In this document: positions 16,675 to 24,943 of the stretch, one piece after another
Layout of the letters: each line of letters opens with the position of its first letter
Position numbering within the stretch: position 1 is the stretch's first letter
DNA from: Pseudomonadota bacterium
Lineage (GTDB): Bacteria; Pseudomonadota; Gammaproteobacteria; Xanthomonadales; Xanthomonadaceae
Direction of reading: 5' to 3'
Assembly: GCA_023444765.1 (NCBI GenBank)
Contig: JAEXLY010000251.1
Coordinates: forward strand, 1-31,736
DNA length: 31,736 bases
Translations under genes and position numbers: made by a program
Notes under the pieces: generated by a model
The model's database searches: none
Seen by the model: the letters and a program-made list of their open reading frames with translations, nothing else
What the model was told of the DNA's origin: nothing

Positions 16675-17792
16675 GCCGCTTCCCCTCGCAGGCGCCGCTC
16701 CAGCGGCGCGTCGGTGGCGGCAATGACCGCGCCGCCGAGACAGGCGGCGCCGTCGTAGAGCACCACTGACTGGCCGGGCGTCACCGCGCGCTGGGAATTG
16801 CGGAATACCACCTCGAGGCTGCCGCTGGATTCGTCGATGCTCACCTGGCAGGGTTCCTCCGGTTGCCGGTAACGGGTCTGGGCCGTGCATTCGAAGCGGC
16901 GCGCCGGCGGAGAACCGCCGATCCAGTGCGCCGGCTCGCTCCACAGCCGCGTCGATCTGAGATAGGGGCTGTCGCTGCCCTGGTCAACCACCAGCACGTT
17001 GCGCGCGACATCCTTGCCCACCACGTACCAGGGGGCGGCGTCGAAGCCGCGCAGGCCCCCGAGTTGCAGGCCCTCGCGTTGGCCCAGGGTGAAATAGAAG
17101 ACCCCCGGATGGCGGCCGACCACGCGTCCGTCAGGAGTCCGCATCTCGCCCTCGCGCGCGGGCAGGTACTGCGACAGGAAGCTGCGGAAATCGCGCTCGC
17201 CGATGAAGCAGATGCCGGTGGAATCCTTCTTGGCCGCGGTCGGCAGCCCGGCCTCGCGCGCCATCGCCCGCACATCGGCCTTGGCCAGCCCGCCGAGGGG
17301 GAACACGGTGGCCGCCAGCTGGGCCTGGCCGAGCTGGTGCAGGAAGTAGGTCTGGTCCTTGCCGCGGTCGGCCGCGCGCAGCAGGCGCCACCGTCCGCCG
17401 TGCCGCTCCACCGCGGCGTAGTGGCCGGTGGCGATCTTCTCCGCGCCCAGCTCGCGGGCCGCTTCCAGGAAGTGGCGGAACTTGATCTCGCGGTTGCACA
17501 ACACGTCCGGATTGGGCGTGCGTCCGGCCGCGTACTCGGCGATGAAGTGCTCGAACACGCCGCTCCAGTATTCGGCCGAGAAGTCGCGGAAGTGGATCGG
17601 GATGCCGAGCCTGCCGCAGACCGCGACCGCGTCGCGGCGGTCGTCCTCGGCACGGCACTCGCCGCTGCCGTCTTCCGCCCAGTTCTGCATGAACAGCCCG
17701 GCGATCGGCGTGCCGGCATCGCGCAACAGCAGGGCGGCGACGGATGAATCGACGCCGCCGGACATGCCGACGATGACCTCGGGGGCGCTCAT
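16671..17792 (-). CDS. mnmA: tRNA 2-thiouridine(34) synthase MnmA
   Basis: MnmA thiolates U34 of tRNA-Lys, -Glu and -Gln, using ATP and a sulfur relay. The 373-residue product has the PP-loop GMSGGVDSSVA (9-19), the first catalytic cysteine C99 in TPNPDVLCNREIKF and the second, C195, in DSTGICFIGERDF. The C-terminal part carries GLQLGGL and the beta-barrel that binds tRNA. The start at 17792 gives MSAPEVIVGMSGG and overlaps the stop of the upstream Nudix gene in an ATGA; the end overlaps hflD the same way. Both overlaps imply translational coupling. Confidence 0.96.
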   Translation of the reverse strand: MSAPEVIVGMSGGVDSSVAALLLRDAGTPIAGLFMQNWAEDGSGECRAEDDRRDAVAVCGRLGIPIHFRDFSAEYWSGVFEHFIAEYAAGRTPNPDVLCNREIKFRHFLEAARELGAEKIATGHYAAVERHGGRWRLLRAADRGKDQTYFLHQLGQAQLAATVFPLGGLAKADVRAMAREAGLPTAAKKDSTGICFIGERDFRSFLSQYLPAREGEMRTPDGRVVGRHPGVFYFTLGQREGLQLGGLRGFDAAPWYVVGKDVARNVLVVDQGSDSPYLRSTRLWSEPAHWIGGSPPARRFECTAQTRYRQPEEPCQVSIDESSGSLEVVFRNSQRAVTPGQSVVLYDGAACLGGAVIAATDAPLERRLRGEAA

Positions 17793-18253
17793 GCCAGGTG
17801 CTGCACCAGCGAGAGCGGGTGCCGGCGCCCAGCCAAGTGGTCGGCGACCACCTGCCAGACCAGCGGACTCCGGTGCCGGGCAGCTTCGGCGCGCAGTTCC
17901 GAGGGTGCCAGCCACAGGGCGCGCTCGATGCCTTCGTCGAGGCAGCGGGCCGGGTCGTGCCGCAAGGGTATCGCTGCGAAGGCGAAGCGCAGGTAATGGC
18001 GCCCGCTTTCCGGCGCCTTCCACTGGTAGGCGCCGATGAAGGCCGTCAGTTCGACGTCCCAGCCGGTTTCCTCGCGGGTTTCGCGCAGGGCCGCCTCGAG
18101 CAGGCTCTCGTCCGGCTCGAGGTGGCCGGCCGGCTGGTTGAGCACCAGTCGGCCCTGGGCCCGCTCCTCCACGCACAGCAGCCGGCCGTCATCGACCACC
18201 ACCGTGGCCACGGTGACGTCGGGTTGCCAGAAGCGGCCTTCGCGGTAGCTCAT
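17789..18253 (-). CDS. nudJ: Nudix hydrolase, NudJ-like
   Basis: This 154-residue hydrolase cleaves nucleoside diphosphates linked to another moiety. In E. coli, NudJ acts on pyrimidine-precursor pyrophosphates and NTPs. The full Nudix box GX5EX7REUXEEXGU is present at residues 43-65 (GHLEPDE, then RETREETGW). The N-terminus VTVATVVVDDGRLLCVEER and the loop after the box (AYQWKAPESGRHYLRFAF) fit the NudJ subgroup, which commonly sits upstream of mnmA. Its ATG lies 4 bases past the stop of the upstream secreted protein and its stop overlaps the mnmA start. Confidence 0.88.
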   Translation of the reverse strand: MSYREGRFWQPDVTVATVVVDDGRLLCVEERAQGRLVLNQPAGHLEPDESLLEAALRETREETGWDVELTAFIGAYQWKAPESGRHYLRFAFAAIPLRHDPARCLDEGIERALWLAPSELRAEAARHRSPLVWQVVADHLAGRRHPLSLVQHLA

Positions 18254-18257
18254 CGGT

Positions 18258-18731
18258 TCAGAGTTCGTCGCGGTCGCCGCTGAACTCGATCTCCTTGTCG
18301 TCCGCCACCTGGGCGACGATGTCCAGCGCGGCCTCGAGCGCGGCGCCGTCGACGCTGTCGGGCAGCTTGATCACGAAGTAGAGCACGTCCCCGGCGATCT
18401 CCCAGGCGCCCAGCTTCTGGCTGCGGCTGTCCGCCAGCAGGGCCAGGGCGCGGGCCCCGTCGATGCGGTCCTGTTCCAGGCGAGCGGCCGGGGCGAACAC
18501 CTCGCGCACCCGGAAGCCGGCCACGTCCTCGGTCCCGCCGGAGACGAAGGCCAGCTGGGTGCGGCCTTCCTCGGCGTAGTTGTAGATCACCTTGTAGTCG
18601 CCGTCCTCGTCGACCGTATAGGTCACGCCACGGGCGTCCAGGCGCTTGGCCACCGAGCTGTCGGCCAGGGCGGGCAGGGTGGCCAGGGCCAGCGCCGCGG
18701 CGGTCAGCATCAGCGAAATGCGGTGTTTCAT
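18258..18731 (-). CDS. Secreted YbjN-like protein
   Basis: This 157-residue protein has a signal peptide ending near residue 23 (MKHRISLMLTAAALALATLP then ALA/DSS). The mature part begins VAKRLDARGVTYTVDEDGDY and goes on with alternating strands, a middle helix (ARALALLADSRSQKLGAWEI) and an acidic tail. This resembles the YbjN / type III chaperone-like fold, in which a short domain of similar layout is common, but no catalytic residues are evident. The start at 18731 was chosen over an ATG 20 codons upstream because it gives a clean signal peptide. It is the first gene of the unit leading to mnmA and hflD, and is divergent from clpS across 110 bases. Confidence 0.7.
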   Translation of the reverse strand: MKHRISLMLTAAALALATLPALADSSVAKRLDARGVTYTVDEDGDYKVIYNYAEEGRTQLAFVSGGTEDVAGFRVREVFAPAARLEQDRIDGARALALLADSRSQKLGAWEIAGDVLYFVIKLPDSVDGAALEAALDIVAQVADDKEIEFSGDRDEL

Positions 18732-18829
18732 TGTCCGTGTCCCCCTCGGTTGGAGGCGGGATTGTCTCGCGCCGGCCGGCGCGGCGTCCATGGCGGGGCG
18801 TATCCATCCGTCGCTGGCCGTGCCCTCCG

Positions 18830-18835
18830 TATAAT
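18830..18835 (+). promoter_or_regulatory. clpS -10 box (TATAAT), leaderless start predicted
   Basis: A consensus TATAAT ends 6 bases before the clpS ATG at 18842. Transcription would begin at or next to the ATG, and no ribosome-binding site fits in the gap, so the mRNA should be leaderless. No good -35 box is visible. Confidence 0.6.
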
Positions 18836-18841
18836 TGCCCG

Positions 18842-19159
18842 ATGACCCGCAAGCATCCCGAACACGAGCACGGCACGGTCGTGGAGACCGGCAAGCCCGA
18901 GCTCGCCCGGCCTCCCCTGTACTCGGTCCTGTTGCTGAACGACGACTACACCCCCATGGATTTCGTGGTCGACGTGCTGGTGCGTTTCTTCGCCATGGAC
19001 CTGGAGAAAGCCACCCAGGTCATGCTGCACGTCCACACCCGCGGGCGGGGGGTCTGCGGCGTGTTCAGCCGCGAGGTCGCCGAGTCGAAGGTGGCGCAGG
19101 TGAACGAATACGCCAGGCTCAACCAGCACCCCTTGCTCTGCACCATGGAAAAGGCCTAA
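18842..19159 (+). CDS. clpS: ATP-dependent Clp protease adaptor ClpS
   Basis: ClpS brings N-end-rule substrates to ClpAP. The 105-residue protein has the family core PPLYSVLLLNDDYTPMDFVV (residues about 22-41), in which the NDDYTPM stretch lines the pocket for N-terminal Leu, Phe, Trp and Tyr. It also has VMLHVHTRGRGVCGVFSREVAE, including the pocket His. The C-terminal NQHPLLCTMEKA is standard. The N-terminal 20 residues form the flexible extension that contacts ClpA. It is followed by clpA after 78 bases on the same strand, the usual pair. Confidence 0.96.
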   Translation: MTRKHPEHEHGTVVETGKPELARPPLYSVLLLNDDYTPMDFVVDVLVRFFAMDLEKATQVMLHVHTRGRGVCGVFSREVAESKVAQVNEYARLNQHPLLCTMEKA

Positions 19160-19237
19160 AAGGAGCCGAGGCCGGGGCATGGAAAAGCCGGAGACGCGGC
19201 CCCATACAGGCTGCAGTTCCCTGGAGGTTCCCTCCCC

Positions 19238-21520
19238 ATGTTCAGCAAGGATCTCGAGTACAGCATCGGCCAGTGCTACAAGTGCGCCCGCGAGGCGCGC
19301 GACGAGTACATGACGGTCGAGCACCTGCTGCTCGCACTGCTCGACAACCCCTCGGCCGAGGCCGTGCTCAAGGCCACCGGCGCGGACTTCCAGCGCCTGC
19401 GCGGGGACCTCGAACAGGCCATCCTCACCTCGGTGTCGAAGCTGCCCGAGGACGATGGCCGCGATACCCAGCCCACCCTGGGCTTCCAGCGCGTGCTGCA
19501 GCGGGCCGTCTACCACGTCCAGTCCTCGGGCAAGAAGGAGGTCACCGGCGCCAACGTGCTGGTGGCGATCTTCGGCGAGAAGGATTCGCACGCGGTGTAT
19601 TTCCTGCACCAGCAGGACGTCACCCGCCTGGACGTCGTCAACTACATGTCCCACGGCATCGCCAAGAGCGGTGGCGAGGCGCCGGAACACTCGGGCGAGG
19701 ATGCCGCCGCCCGGGCCGAGAGCGGCGAGGGCGAGTCCAAGGGCGACGCCCTGGCCGATTACGCCAGCGACCTGAACGCGATGGCGCGCGAAGGCCGCAT
19801 CGATCCCCTGGTCGGGCGCGCCGAGGAGGTCGAACGCACGATCCAGGTGCTGTGCCGCCGGCGCAAGAACAACCCGCTGTACGTGGGCGAGGCCGGCGTG
19901 GGCAAGACCGCGATCGCCGAAGGCCTGGCGCGCCGCATCGTGCATGGCGAGGTGCCGGAGGTGCTGGCCGACGCCACCATCTATTCGCTCGACCTCGGCG
20001 CGCTGGTCGCGGGGACCAAGTACCGTGGCGATTTCGAGAAGCGCCTGAAGGCGGTGCTGACTGCGATCAAGAAGCACCCGGGCGCGATCCTGTTCATCGA
20101 CGAGATCCACACCATCATCGGGGCGGGGTCGGCGTCGGGCGGCACCATGGACGCCTCCAACCTGATCAAGCCGGCACTCGCCTCCGGCGAGTTGCGCTGC
20201 ATCGGCTCGACCACGTTCCAGGAGTACCGCGGCATCTTCGAGAAGGACCGTGCGCTGGCGCGGCGGTTCCAGAAGATCGACATCGTCGAACCGACCGTGG
20301 GCGAGGCCTACGAGATCCTGCGCGGCCTGAAGTCGAAGTACGAAGAGCACCACGACGTCGAGTACCAGGACGAGGCGCTGCAGGCGGCGGTCGACCTGTC
20401 GGTCAAGCACATCGGCGACCGCCTGCTGCCCGACAAGGCGATCGACGTGATCGACGAGGCCGGCGCGCGCCAGCGGCTGCTGCCTGCCGACGTGCGCAAA
20501 CACCTGATCGACGTGGAAGAGGTCGAGGCGATCGTGGCCAAGATGGCGCGCATCCCGACCAAGCAGGTCAGCGCCTCGGACAAGGACGTGCTCGAGCACC
20601 TGGAGCGCAACCTGAAGATGGTGATCTTCGGCCAGGATCCGGCGATCGAGATGCTGACCTCCGCGATCAAGCTCTCGCGCAGCGGCCTGGGCAACCCCGA
20701 CAAGCCGATCGGCAACTTCCTGTTCGCAGGCCCCACCGGCGTGGGCAAGACCGAGGTCACGCGCCAGCTCGCGCTGCAGCTGGGCATCGAGCTGGTGCGC
20801 TTCGACATGTCCGAGTACATGGAGCCGCATTCGGTCTCGCGCCTGATCGGCGCGCCCCCGGGCTACGTGGGCTTCGACCAGGGCGGCCTGCTGACCGAGA
20901 AGATCGTCAAGACGCCGCACTGCGTGCTGCTGCTCGACGAGGTGGAGAAGGCGCATCCGGACATCTTCAACATCCTGCTGCAGGTCATGGACCGCGGCGT
21001 GCTGACCGACACCAACGGACGCGAGGCGAATTTCCGCAACGTGATCCTGGTGATGACCACCAACGCGGGCGCCGCCCAGGCCTCGCGCCGTTCGATCGGC
21101 TTCACCCGCCAGGACCACAGCACCGATGCGATGGAAGTGATCCGCAAGGGCTTCACCCCGGAGTTCCGCAACCGGCTGGACGCGATCGTGCAGTTCCAGG
21201 CGCTGGGCATGGACCACATCCTGCGCGTGGTGGACAAGTTCCTGATCGAGCTGGAAACCCAGCTGCACGAGAAGAACGTGGCGATGACCAGCACTCCGGC
21301 GGCACGCGACTGGCTGGCCACGCACGGCTTCGACCCGCAGATGGGCGCGCGGCCGATGGCGCGGGTCATCCAGGACAAGGTCAAGCGTCCGCTCGCCGAC
21401 GAACTGCTGTTCGGCAAGCTCGCCAACGGCGGCCGCGTCAGCATCGACGTCAGGGACGACGAGCTGGTGGTGGAGACGTTCCCGGAACCGGAGAAGCTGC
21501 TGCCCGCCACCGTGGAATGA
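19238..21520 (+). CDS. clpA: ATP-dependent Clp protease ATP-binding subunit ClpA
   Basis: ClpA is the AAA+ unfoldase that feeds ClpP. The 760-residue product has an N-terminal double Clp-N repeat (1-140) and a short acidic linker (145-170). The first AAA module has Walker A GEAGVGKT (217-224) and Walker B FIDE (286-289). The second has Walker A GPTGVGKT (498-505) and Walker B LLLDEVEKAHPD. The ClpP-docking tripeptide is IGF at 620-622. The lack of a coiled-coil M domain separates it from ClpB. ATG 19238 follows a GGAGG box. A good terminator closes the clpS-clpA unit. Confidence 0.97.
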   Translation: MFSKDLEYSIGQCYKCAREARDEYMTVEHLLLALLDNPSAEAVLKATGADFQRLRGDLEQAILTSVSKLPEDDGRDTQPTLGFQRVLQRAVYHVQSSGKKEVTGANVLVAIFGEKDSHAVYFLHQQDVTRLDVVNYMSHGIAKSGGEAPEHSGEDAAARAESGEGESKGDALADYASDLNAMAREGRIDPLVGRAEEVERTIQVLCRRRKNNPLYVGEAGVGKTAIAEGLARRIVHGEVPEVLADATIYSLDLGALVAGTKYRGDFEKRLKAVLTAIKKHPGAILFIDEIHTIIGAGSASGGTMDASNLIKPALASGELRCIGSTTFQEYRGIFEKDRALARRFQKIDIVEPTVGEAYEILRGLKSKYEEHHDVEYQDEALQAAVDLSVKHIGDRLLPDKAIDVIDEAGARQRLLPADVRKHLIDVEEVEAIVAKMARIPTKQVSASDKDVLEHLERNLKMVIFGQDPAIEMLTSAIKLSRSGLGNPDKPIGNFLFAGPTGVGKTEVTRQLALQLGIELVRFDMSEYMEPHSVSRLIGAPPGYVGFDQGGLLTEKIVKTPHCVLLLDEVEKAHPDIFNILLQVMDRGVLTDTNGREANFRNVILVMTTNAGAAQASRRSIGFTRQDHSTDAMEVIRKGFTPEFRNRLDAIVQFQALGMDHILRVVDKFLIELETQLHEKNVAMTSTPAARDWLATHGFDPQMGARPMARVIQDKVKRPLADELLFGKLANGGRVSIDVRDDELVVETFPEPEKLLPATVE

Positions 21521-21539
21521 GCGGTCGCGGCGAAACGGA

Positions 21540-21565
21540 GAAAGGCGGCCGGTGGGCCGCCTTTC
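21540..21565 (+). terminator. Terminator after clpA
   Basis: GAAAGGCGGCC and GGCCGCCTTTC form a perfect 11-bp stem with a GGTG loop, 19 bases past the clpA stop, followed by CTTTG. This is the most typical intrinsic terminator in the window. Bases 21571-21752 hold only the next hairpin. Confidence 0.75.
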
Positions 21566-21717
21566 CTTTGCGCCCGTGACGGCGCGTTGCATGCCTACGG
21601 TGAGCGTGCGACGGGGTCGCGGGGCCCACCGGTCCTAGCTGCGCACCTGCGGACCAGGCTGCCGCCTGTCCCGGAACTCCCTGTCCGCTGCAGGGCGCGG
21701 TTCCGCGGCTGCCGGAC

Positions 21718-21734
21718 GCCGCGCTATGCGCGGC
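21718..21734 (-). terminator. Hairpin after the DUF885 gene
   Basis: GCCGCGC and GCGCGGC form a perfect 7-bp stem with a TAT loop, 18 bases past the DUF885 stop on the minus strand. It faces the clpA terminator in the convergent region. Confidence 0.45.
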
Positions 21735-21752
21735 ACCCGGCCGGTCCGCATG

Positions 21753-23609
21753 TCAGGCCTTGCGGTCCGCGATCCACTGGTCCACGCGCCGTTCCAGCAG
21801 GGTCAGCGGCAGCGCCCCGCCGCCCAGCACCGCGTCGTGGAAACCACGGATGTCGAAACGCTCGCCCAGCTCGCCCTCGGCTTTCCGGCGCAGCTCCTGG
21901 ATTCGGATCATGCCGATCTTGTAGGCCGTCGCCTGACCGGGCCAGGTGATGTAGCGCTGGATCTCGGAGCGGATCGCCGCCTCGGGCGTGGCGGAGTTCG
22001 CGCTGAAGTAATCCACCGCCTGCTGTTCGGTCCAGCCCTTGGCGTGCAGGCCGGTGTCGACCACCAGGCGCACCGCGCGCCAGAGCTCCGAGGCCAGGCG
22101 GCCGTACTCGGAATACGGGTCGGCGTAGGTTCCCGGCATCTCCTTGGCAAGCCATTCGGCATACAGGCCCCAGCCTTCGGAGTAGGCGGTCGAGCGGGCC
22201 TGGGTGCGGAACTCGGGCACGCCGGTCAGTTCCTGCGCGATCGATATCTGCATGTGATGACCGGGCAGGCCTTCGTGGTAGGCGATCACCTCCAGTTCCG
22301 GCTTCGGCATGGCGTTCATGTCGGAGAGGTGGGCGTAGTACACGCCGGGCCGCGATCCGTCGGGGGTGCCCGGGAAGTAATGCTGGGCGGCGCCGGGCTG
22401 CTCGCGGAAGGGTTCCACCCGCTTCACCACCAGGTCCGCCTTCGGCAGCAGGCCGAAGTACCGCGGCAGTACCTGCTTGATGTTGTCGATCGCGCGCGTG
22501 GCGTCGTCGATGTAGGCCTGGCGACCCGCGTCGGTGTCGGGATACTTGAACTTCGGATCGGTCGAGATGTGGCGGAAGAAGGCCTGCAGGTCGCCGTCGA
22601 AACCGACCCGCTTCATCAGCGCCTCCATCTCGCCGTGGATGCGCGCCACCTCGTCCAGGCCGATCCGGTGCACGGCCTCGGCGTCGAGATCGGTCGTGGT
22701 GTGCATCCGCAGCTGGTGGCGGTAGTAGTCCTTGCCGTCGGGCTGCGTAGTGCCGACGCCGGAGGGGTTGTCGAGCGCGTTCGCGCGGTCGGCCTCTGCC
22801 CAGGCGATGAGGTCGCGATAGGCCGGCTGCACGTTCGCAAGCAATGCCTCGCGGGCCTGCGACTTCAGCGCCGATGCGCGCGCAGCGTCGATCGTGCCGG
22901 CCTTCGCCAGTCCATCGGCCTTGGCCTGCAGGTCCGCCCACAGCGCCGAATCGCCGCCCTCGCCGAACGGCGCGCCGGTGATCACGGCCCGCGCCTCCCT
23001 GAGCACGCCGTCATAGGCGAACCGGGGCATGCGGTAGCCCGCGTCGGCATTGCGTCGGGCCAGTTCGAGCAACTGCCCCATGGCGCGCCGCGCTTCCTTC
23101 AGGCGGGCGAGATAGGCCGTGTAATCGGCTTCGTTCTCCACCTTGTGGAAATTGATCAGGAACGTGGGCAGGAACGACTGCGCGCCCTGCATCTGGTTGA
23201 AGACGTACACGTTGCGGCGGAAGCGGTTGCCCGCGGCTGCGTTCTCGTACTGCAGCTTCCACAGATCCCAGGACAGCTTCGCCTCGTCGTCGAGCGCCTC
23301 GCGGTCGAACCGCGACTCCATCTCCTCGACCGACGCCTTGCGCCAGGCCAGGCGTTCGTCCTGTGCCTGCTCAGACATGTCGTCCAGCCGGTCGTAGAGG
23401 TCCTTGCGCCCGAGGAAGGTCAACGCGATCGGGCTGAACCGCAGTTCCTCCTGGTACTTCTGCTCGAACCAGGCGTTGAGCCGCTGGGTTTCGGTCTGTG
23501 CGCTGGTGGCGGTCGCGACCGGCGCCGGCTGTTGTGCGAATGCCCCGGGTGCTGCGAGCGACAGCGCGAGCGACAGGGCGAGGGCGTGGACGAGGGCAGG
23601 CCTTTGCAT
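21753..23609 (-). CDS. Secreted DUF885 family protein, probable metallopeptidase
   Basis: This 618-residue exported protein belongs to the DUF885 family, common in Lysobacteraceae and usually regarded as zinc-peptidase-like. A signal peptide of about 25 residues (MQRPALVHALALSLALSLAA then PGAFAQQ) is followed by the mature helical protein. The family signature HEGLPGHH lies at residues 445-452 and matches an HExxxGHH metal site. Other conserved segments are LINFHKVENEADYTAYLARL and STAYSEGWGLYAEWLA, where a Glu may be the third ligand. The start at 23609 was chosen for the signal peptide. It is last in a minus-strand run after infA and ends facing clpA. Substrate unknown. Confidence 0.88.
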   Translation of the reverse strand: MQRPALVHALALSLALSLAAPGAFAQQPAPVATATSAQTETQRLNAWFEQKYQEELRFSPIALTFLGRKDLYDRLDDMSEQAQDERLAWRKASVEEMESRFDREALDDEAKLSWDLWKLQYENAAAGNRFRRNVYVFNQMQGAQSFLPTFLINFHKVENEADYTAYLARLKEARRAMGQLLELARRNADAGYRMPRFAYDGVLREARAVITGAPFGEGGDSALWADLQAKADGLAKAGTIDAARASALKSQAREALLANVQPAYRDLIAWAEADRANALDNPSGVGTTQPDGKDYYRHQLRMHTTTDLDAEAVHRIGLDEVARIHGEMEALMKRVGFDGDLQAFFRHISTDPKFKYPDTDAGRQAYIDDATRAIDNIKQVLPRYFGLLPKADLVVKRVEPFREQPGAAQHYFPGTPDGSRPGVYYAHLSDMNAMPKPELEVIAYHEGLPGHHMQISIAQELTGVPEFRTQARSTAYSEGWGLYAEWLAKEMPGTYADPYSEYGRLASELWRAVRLVVDTGLHAKGWTEQQAVDYFSANSATPEAAIRSEIQRYITWPGQATAYKIGMIRIQELRRKAEGELGERFDIRGFHDAVLGGGALPLTLLERRVDQWIADRKA

Positions 23610-23761
23610 GGTGCATCTCCGGACAGGGATGCCGGCAGCATAGGCGTGCCCGCCCGTGCCCGCCATGCGACTGATGGCAGGGGGAGCAGGAGGCGTCTGG
23701 GGGCGCCCCGGGGGCGCTGCGGAACGTGCGCGCCTTGTCGGCGCGGCCGGCGGGCTGCCGG

Positions 23762-23980
23762 CTACTTCATGCGGTAGGTGATGCGACCCTTGGTCAGGTC
23801 GTAGGGGGTCATCTCGACCTTGACCTTGTCGCCGGTCAGGATACGGATGTAGTTCTTGCGCATGCGTCCGGAGATATGCGCAATGATTTCGTGGCCGTTC
23901 TCCAGCTTCACCCGGAACATGGTGTTCGGGAGGGTTTCGGAGATCGTGCCTTCGAATTCGATGACGTCGTCTTTCGCCAT
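23762..23980 (-). CDS. infA: Translation initiation factor IF-1
   Basis: IF-1 binds the ribosomal A site during initiation. The 72-residue S1/OB-fold protein begins MAKDDVIEFEGTISETLPNT and includes FRVKLENGHEIIAHISGRMR and LTGDKVKVEMTPYDLTKGRI, matching the near-universal sequence. The start is the ATG at 23980, a length identical to that of E. coli IF-1. It sits between aat and the DUF885 gene; clpS-clpA, aat and infA are neighbours in many gammaproteobacteria. Confidence 0.97.
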   Translation of the reverse strand: MAKDDVIEFEGTISETLPNTMFRVKLENGHEIIAHISGRMRKNYIRILTGDKVKVEMTPYDLTKGRITYRMK

Positions 23981-24033
23981 TCGTCCTGTTTGCCGGTGGT
24001 TGCGGCGCGCCACTGCCGCGAAAATAGCGGGGC

Positions 24034-24062
24034 ATTCTGCCACGCGTGCCGATTGCATGCAA
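24034..24062 (-). promoter_or_regulatory. Predicted infA promoter
   Basis: On the minus strand TTGCAT (24062-24057), a 17-base spacer and CAGAAT (24039-24034) preceded by TGG form a plausible sigma-70 promoter with an extended -10. The infA leader would be about 45 bases. Confidence 0.4.
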
Positions 24063-24082
24063 AGCTGGCCGCTCAGCCGGGT

Positions 24083-24829
24083 TCAGCCTGCGAGATCGCG
24101 CAGCGCGAGCGTCCCGAACGGAACGGTCCAGGAGCCGACGGTTCCCGCTTGGCCCGACAGGCGCGCGACGGCGTCAAGGAACCGCGCCCGGGGCATGTGC
24201 TGCGCGCCAAGCGATAGCAGGTGGGCGTTCTCCACCTGCGCGTCGATCAGCGGCCAGCCGCGGCCGTGCAGCCAGCGCGCCAGCGCGGCCAGGGCGGCGG
24301 TGGAGCCGCCCGAGGCTGCGCTGAACATGCTCTCGCCGAAGAACATGCGGCCCACTGCCACGCCATAGATCCCGCCCACCAGCGCCGCATCGCAGTCCCC
24401 GTCCGCGAACACCTCGACGCTGTGCGCGTGGCCGAGCAGGTGCAGCCGCCGGTAGGCCGTCTGCATCGCGGGCGTGATCCAGGTGCCCGACTGCCCGCCC
24501 CTCGGGATGCCGGCGCAGGATCCGATGACCCGGTCGAAGGCGGTATCGGCGCGTGCCACCCAGGTCGAACGACGCAGGCCCCGGCGGTAACGCGTGGACA
24601 GGTGCACGCCATCGGTGCGGAACACCATGCGCGGGTCGGGCGACCACCACAGGATCGGCTGGCCTTCCGAGTACCAGGGGAAGATGCCGTGGCGGTAGGC
24701 GTTGAGCAGGCGCCCGGGCGCGAGGTCGCCGCCGTAGGCGAGCAGGCCGTCGGGCTGGTGCAGCGCCCCGGCTGCATCGGGAAAGGGCGCGTGCGGATCG
24801 TCGGACAGCCGGGGCAGGGGGAGGGTCAC
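24083..24829 (-). CDS. aat: Leucyl/phenylalanyl-tRNA-protein transferase
   Basis: Aat adds Leu or Phe from aminoacyl-tRNA to proteins with N-terminal Arg or Lys, making N-end-rule substrates for ClpS-ClpAP, whose genes are 3-6 kb away. The 248-residue product has GLLAYGGDLAPGRLLNAYRH and GIFPWYSEGQPILWWSPDPR, both diagnostic, and the C-terminal GGIYGVAVGRMFFGESMFS with LIDAQVENAHLLSLGA. I chose the GTG at 24829 because a TACAAT box ends 7 bases upstream; an in-frame ATG at 24859 would lie upstream of that box and could not be on the transcript. Confidence 0.95.
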   Translation of the reverse strand: MTLPLPRLSDDPHAPFPDAAGALHQPDGLLAYGGDLAPGRLLNAYRHGIFPWYSEGQPILWWSPDPRMVFRTDGVHLSTRYRRGLRRSTWVARADTAFDRVIGSCAGIPRGGQSGTWITPAMQTAYRRLHLLGHAHSVEVFADGDCDAALVGGIYGVAVGRMFFGESMFSAASGGSTAALAALARWLHGRGWPLIDAQVENAHLLSLGAQHMPRARFLDAVARLSGQAGTVGSWTVPFGTLALRDLAG

Positions 24830-24836
24830 GCAATGG

Positions 24837-24864
24837 ATTGTAGGGAGGCCGCGACGCATGCCAA
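24837..24864 (-). promoter_or_regulatory. aat promoter, leaderless GTG start predicted
   Basis: On the minus strand TTGGCA (24864-24859), a 16-base spacer and TACAAT (24842-24837) make the best-matched promoter in the window. The -10 box ends 7 bases before the GTG at 24829, so the transcript should begin on the start codon. Confidence 0.65.
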
Positions 24865-24943
24865 GGATCCGGATGTCGCTCCACCCTGGCGGCGGCCCCG
24901 ACCGGATGGGCGCCCCGGGGTGGGACGAAGCTGGTCGGCCGCC

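Noticed and set aside
24830..24859. ATG start for aat 10 codons upstream
   Set aside because: It lies upstream of the TTGGCA/TACAAT promoter's predicted transcription start, so it would not be on the transcript.
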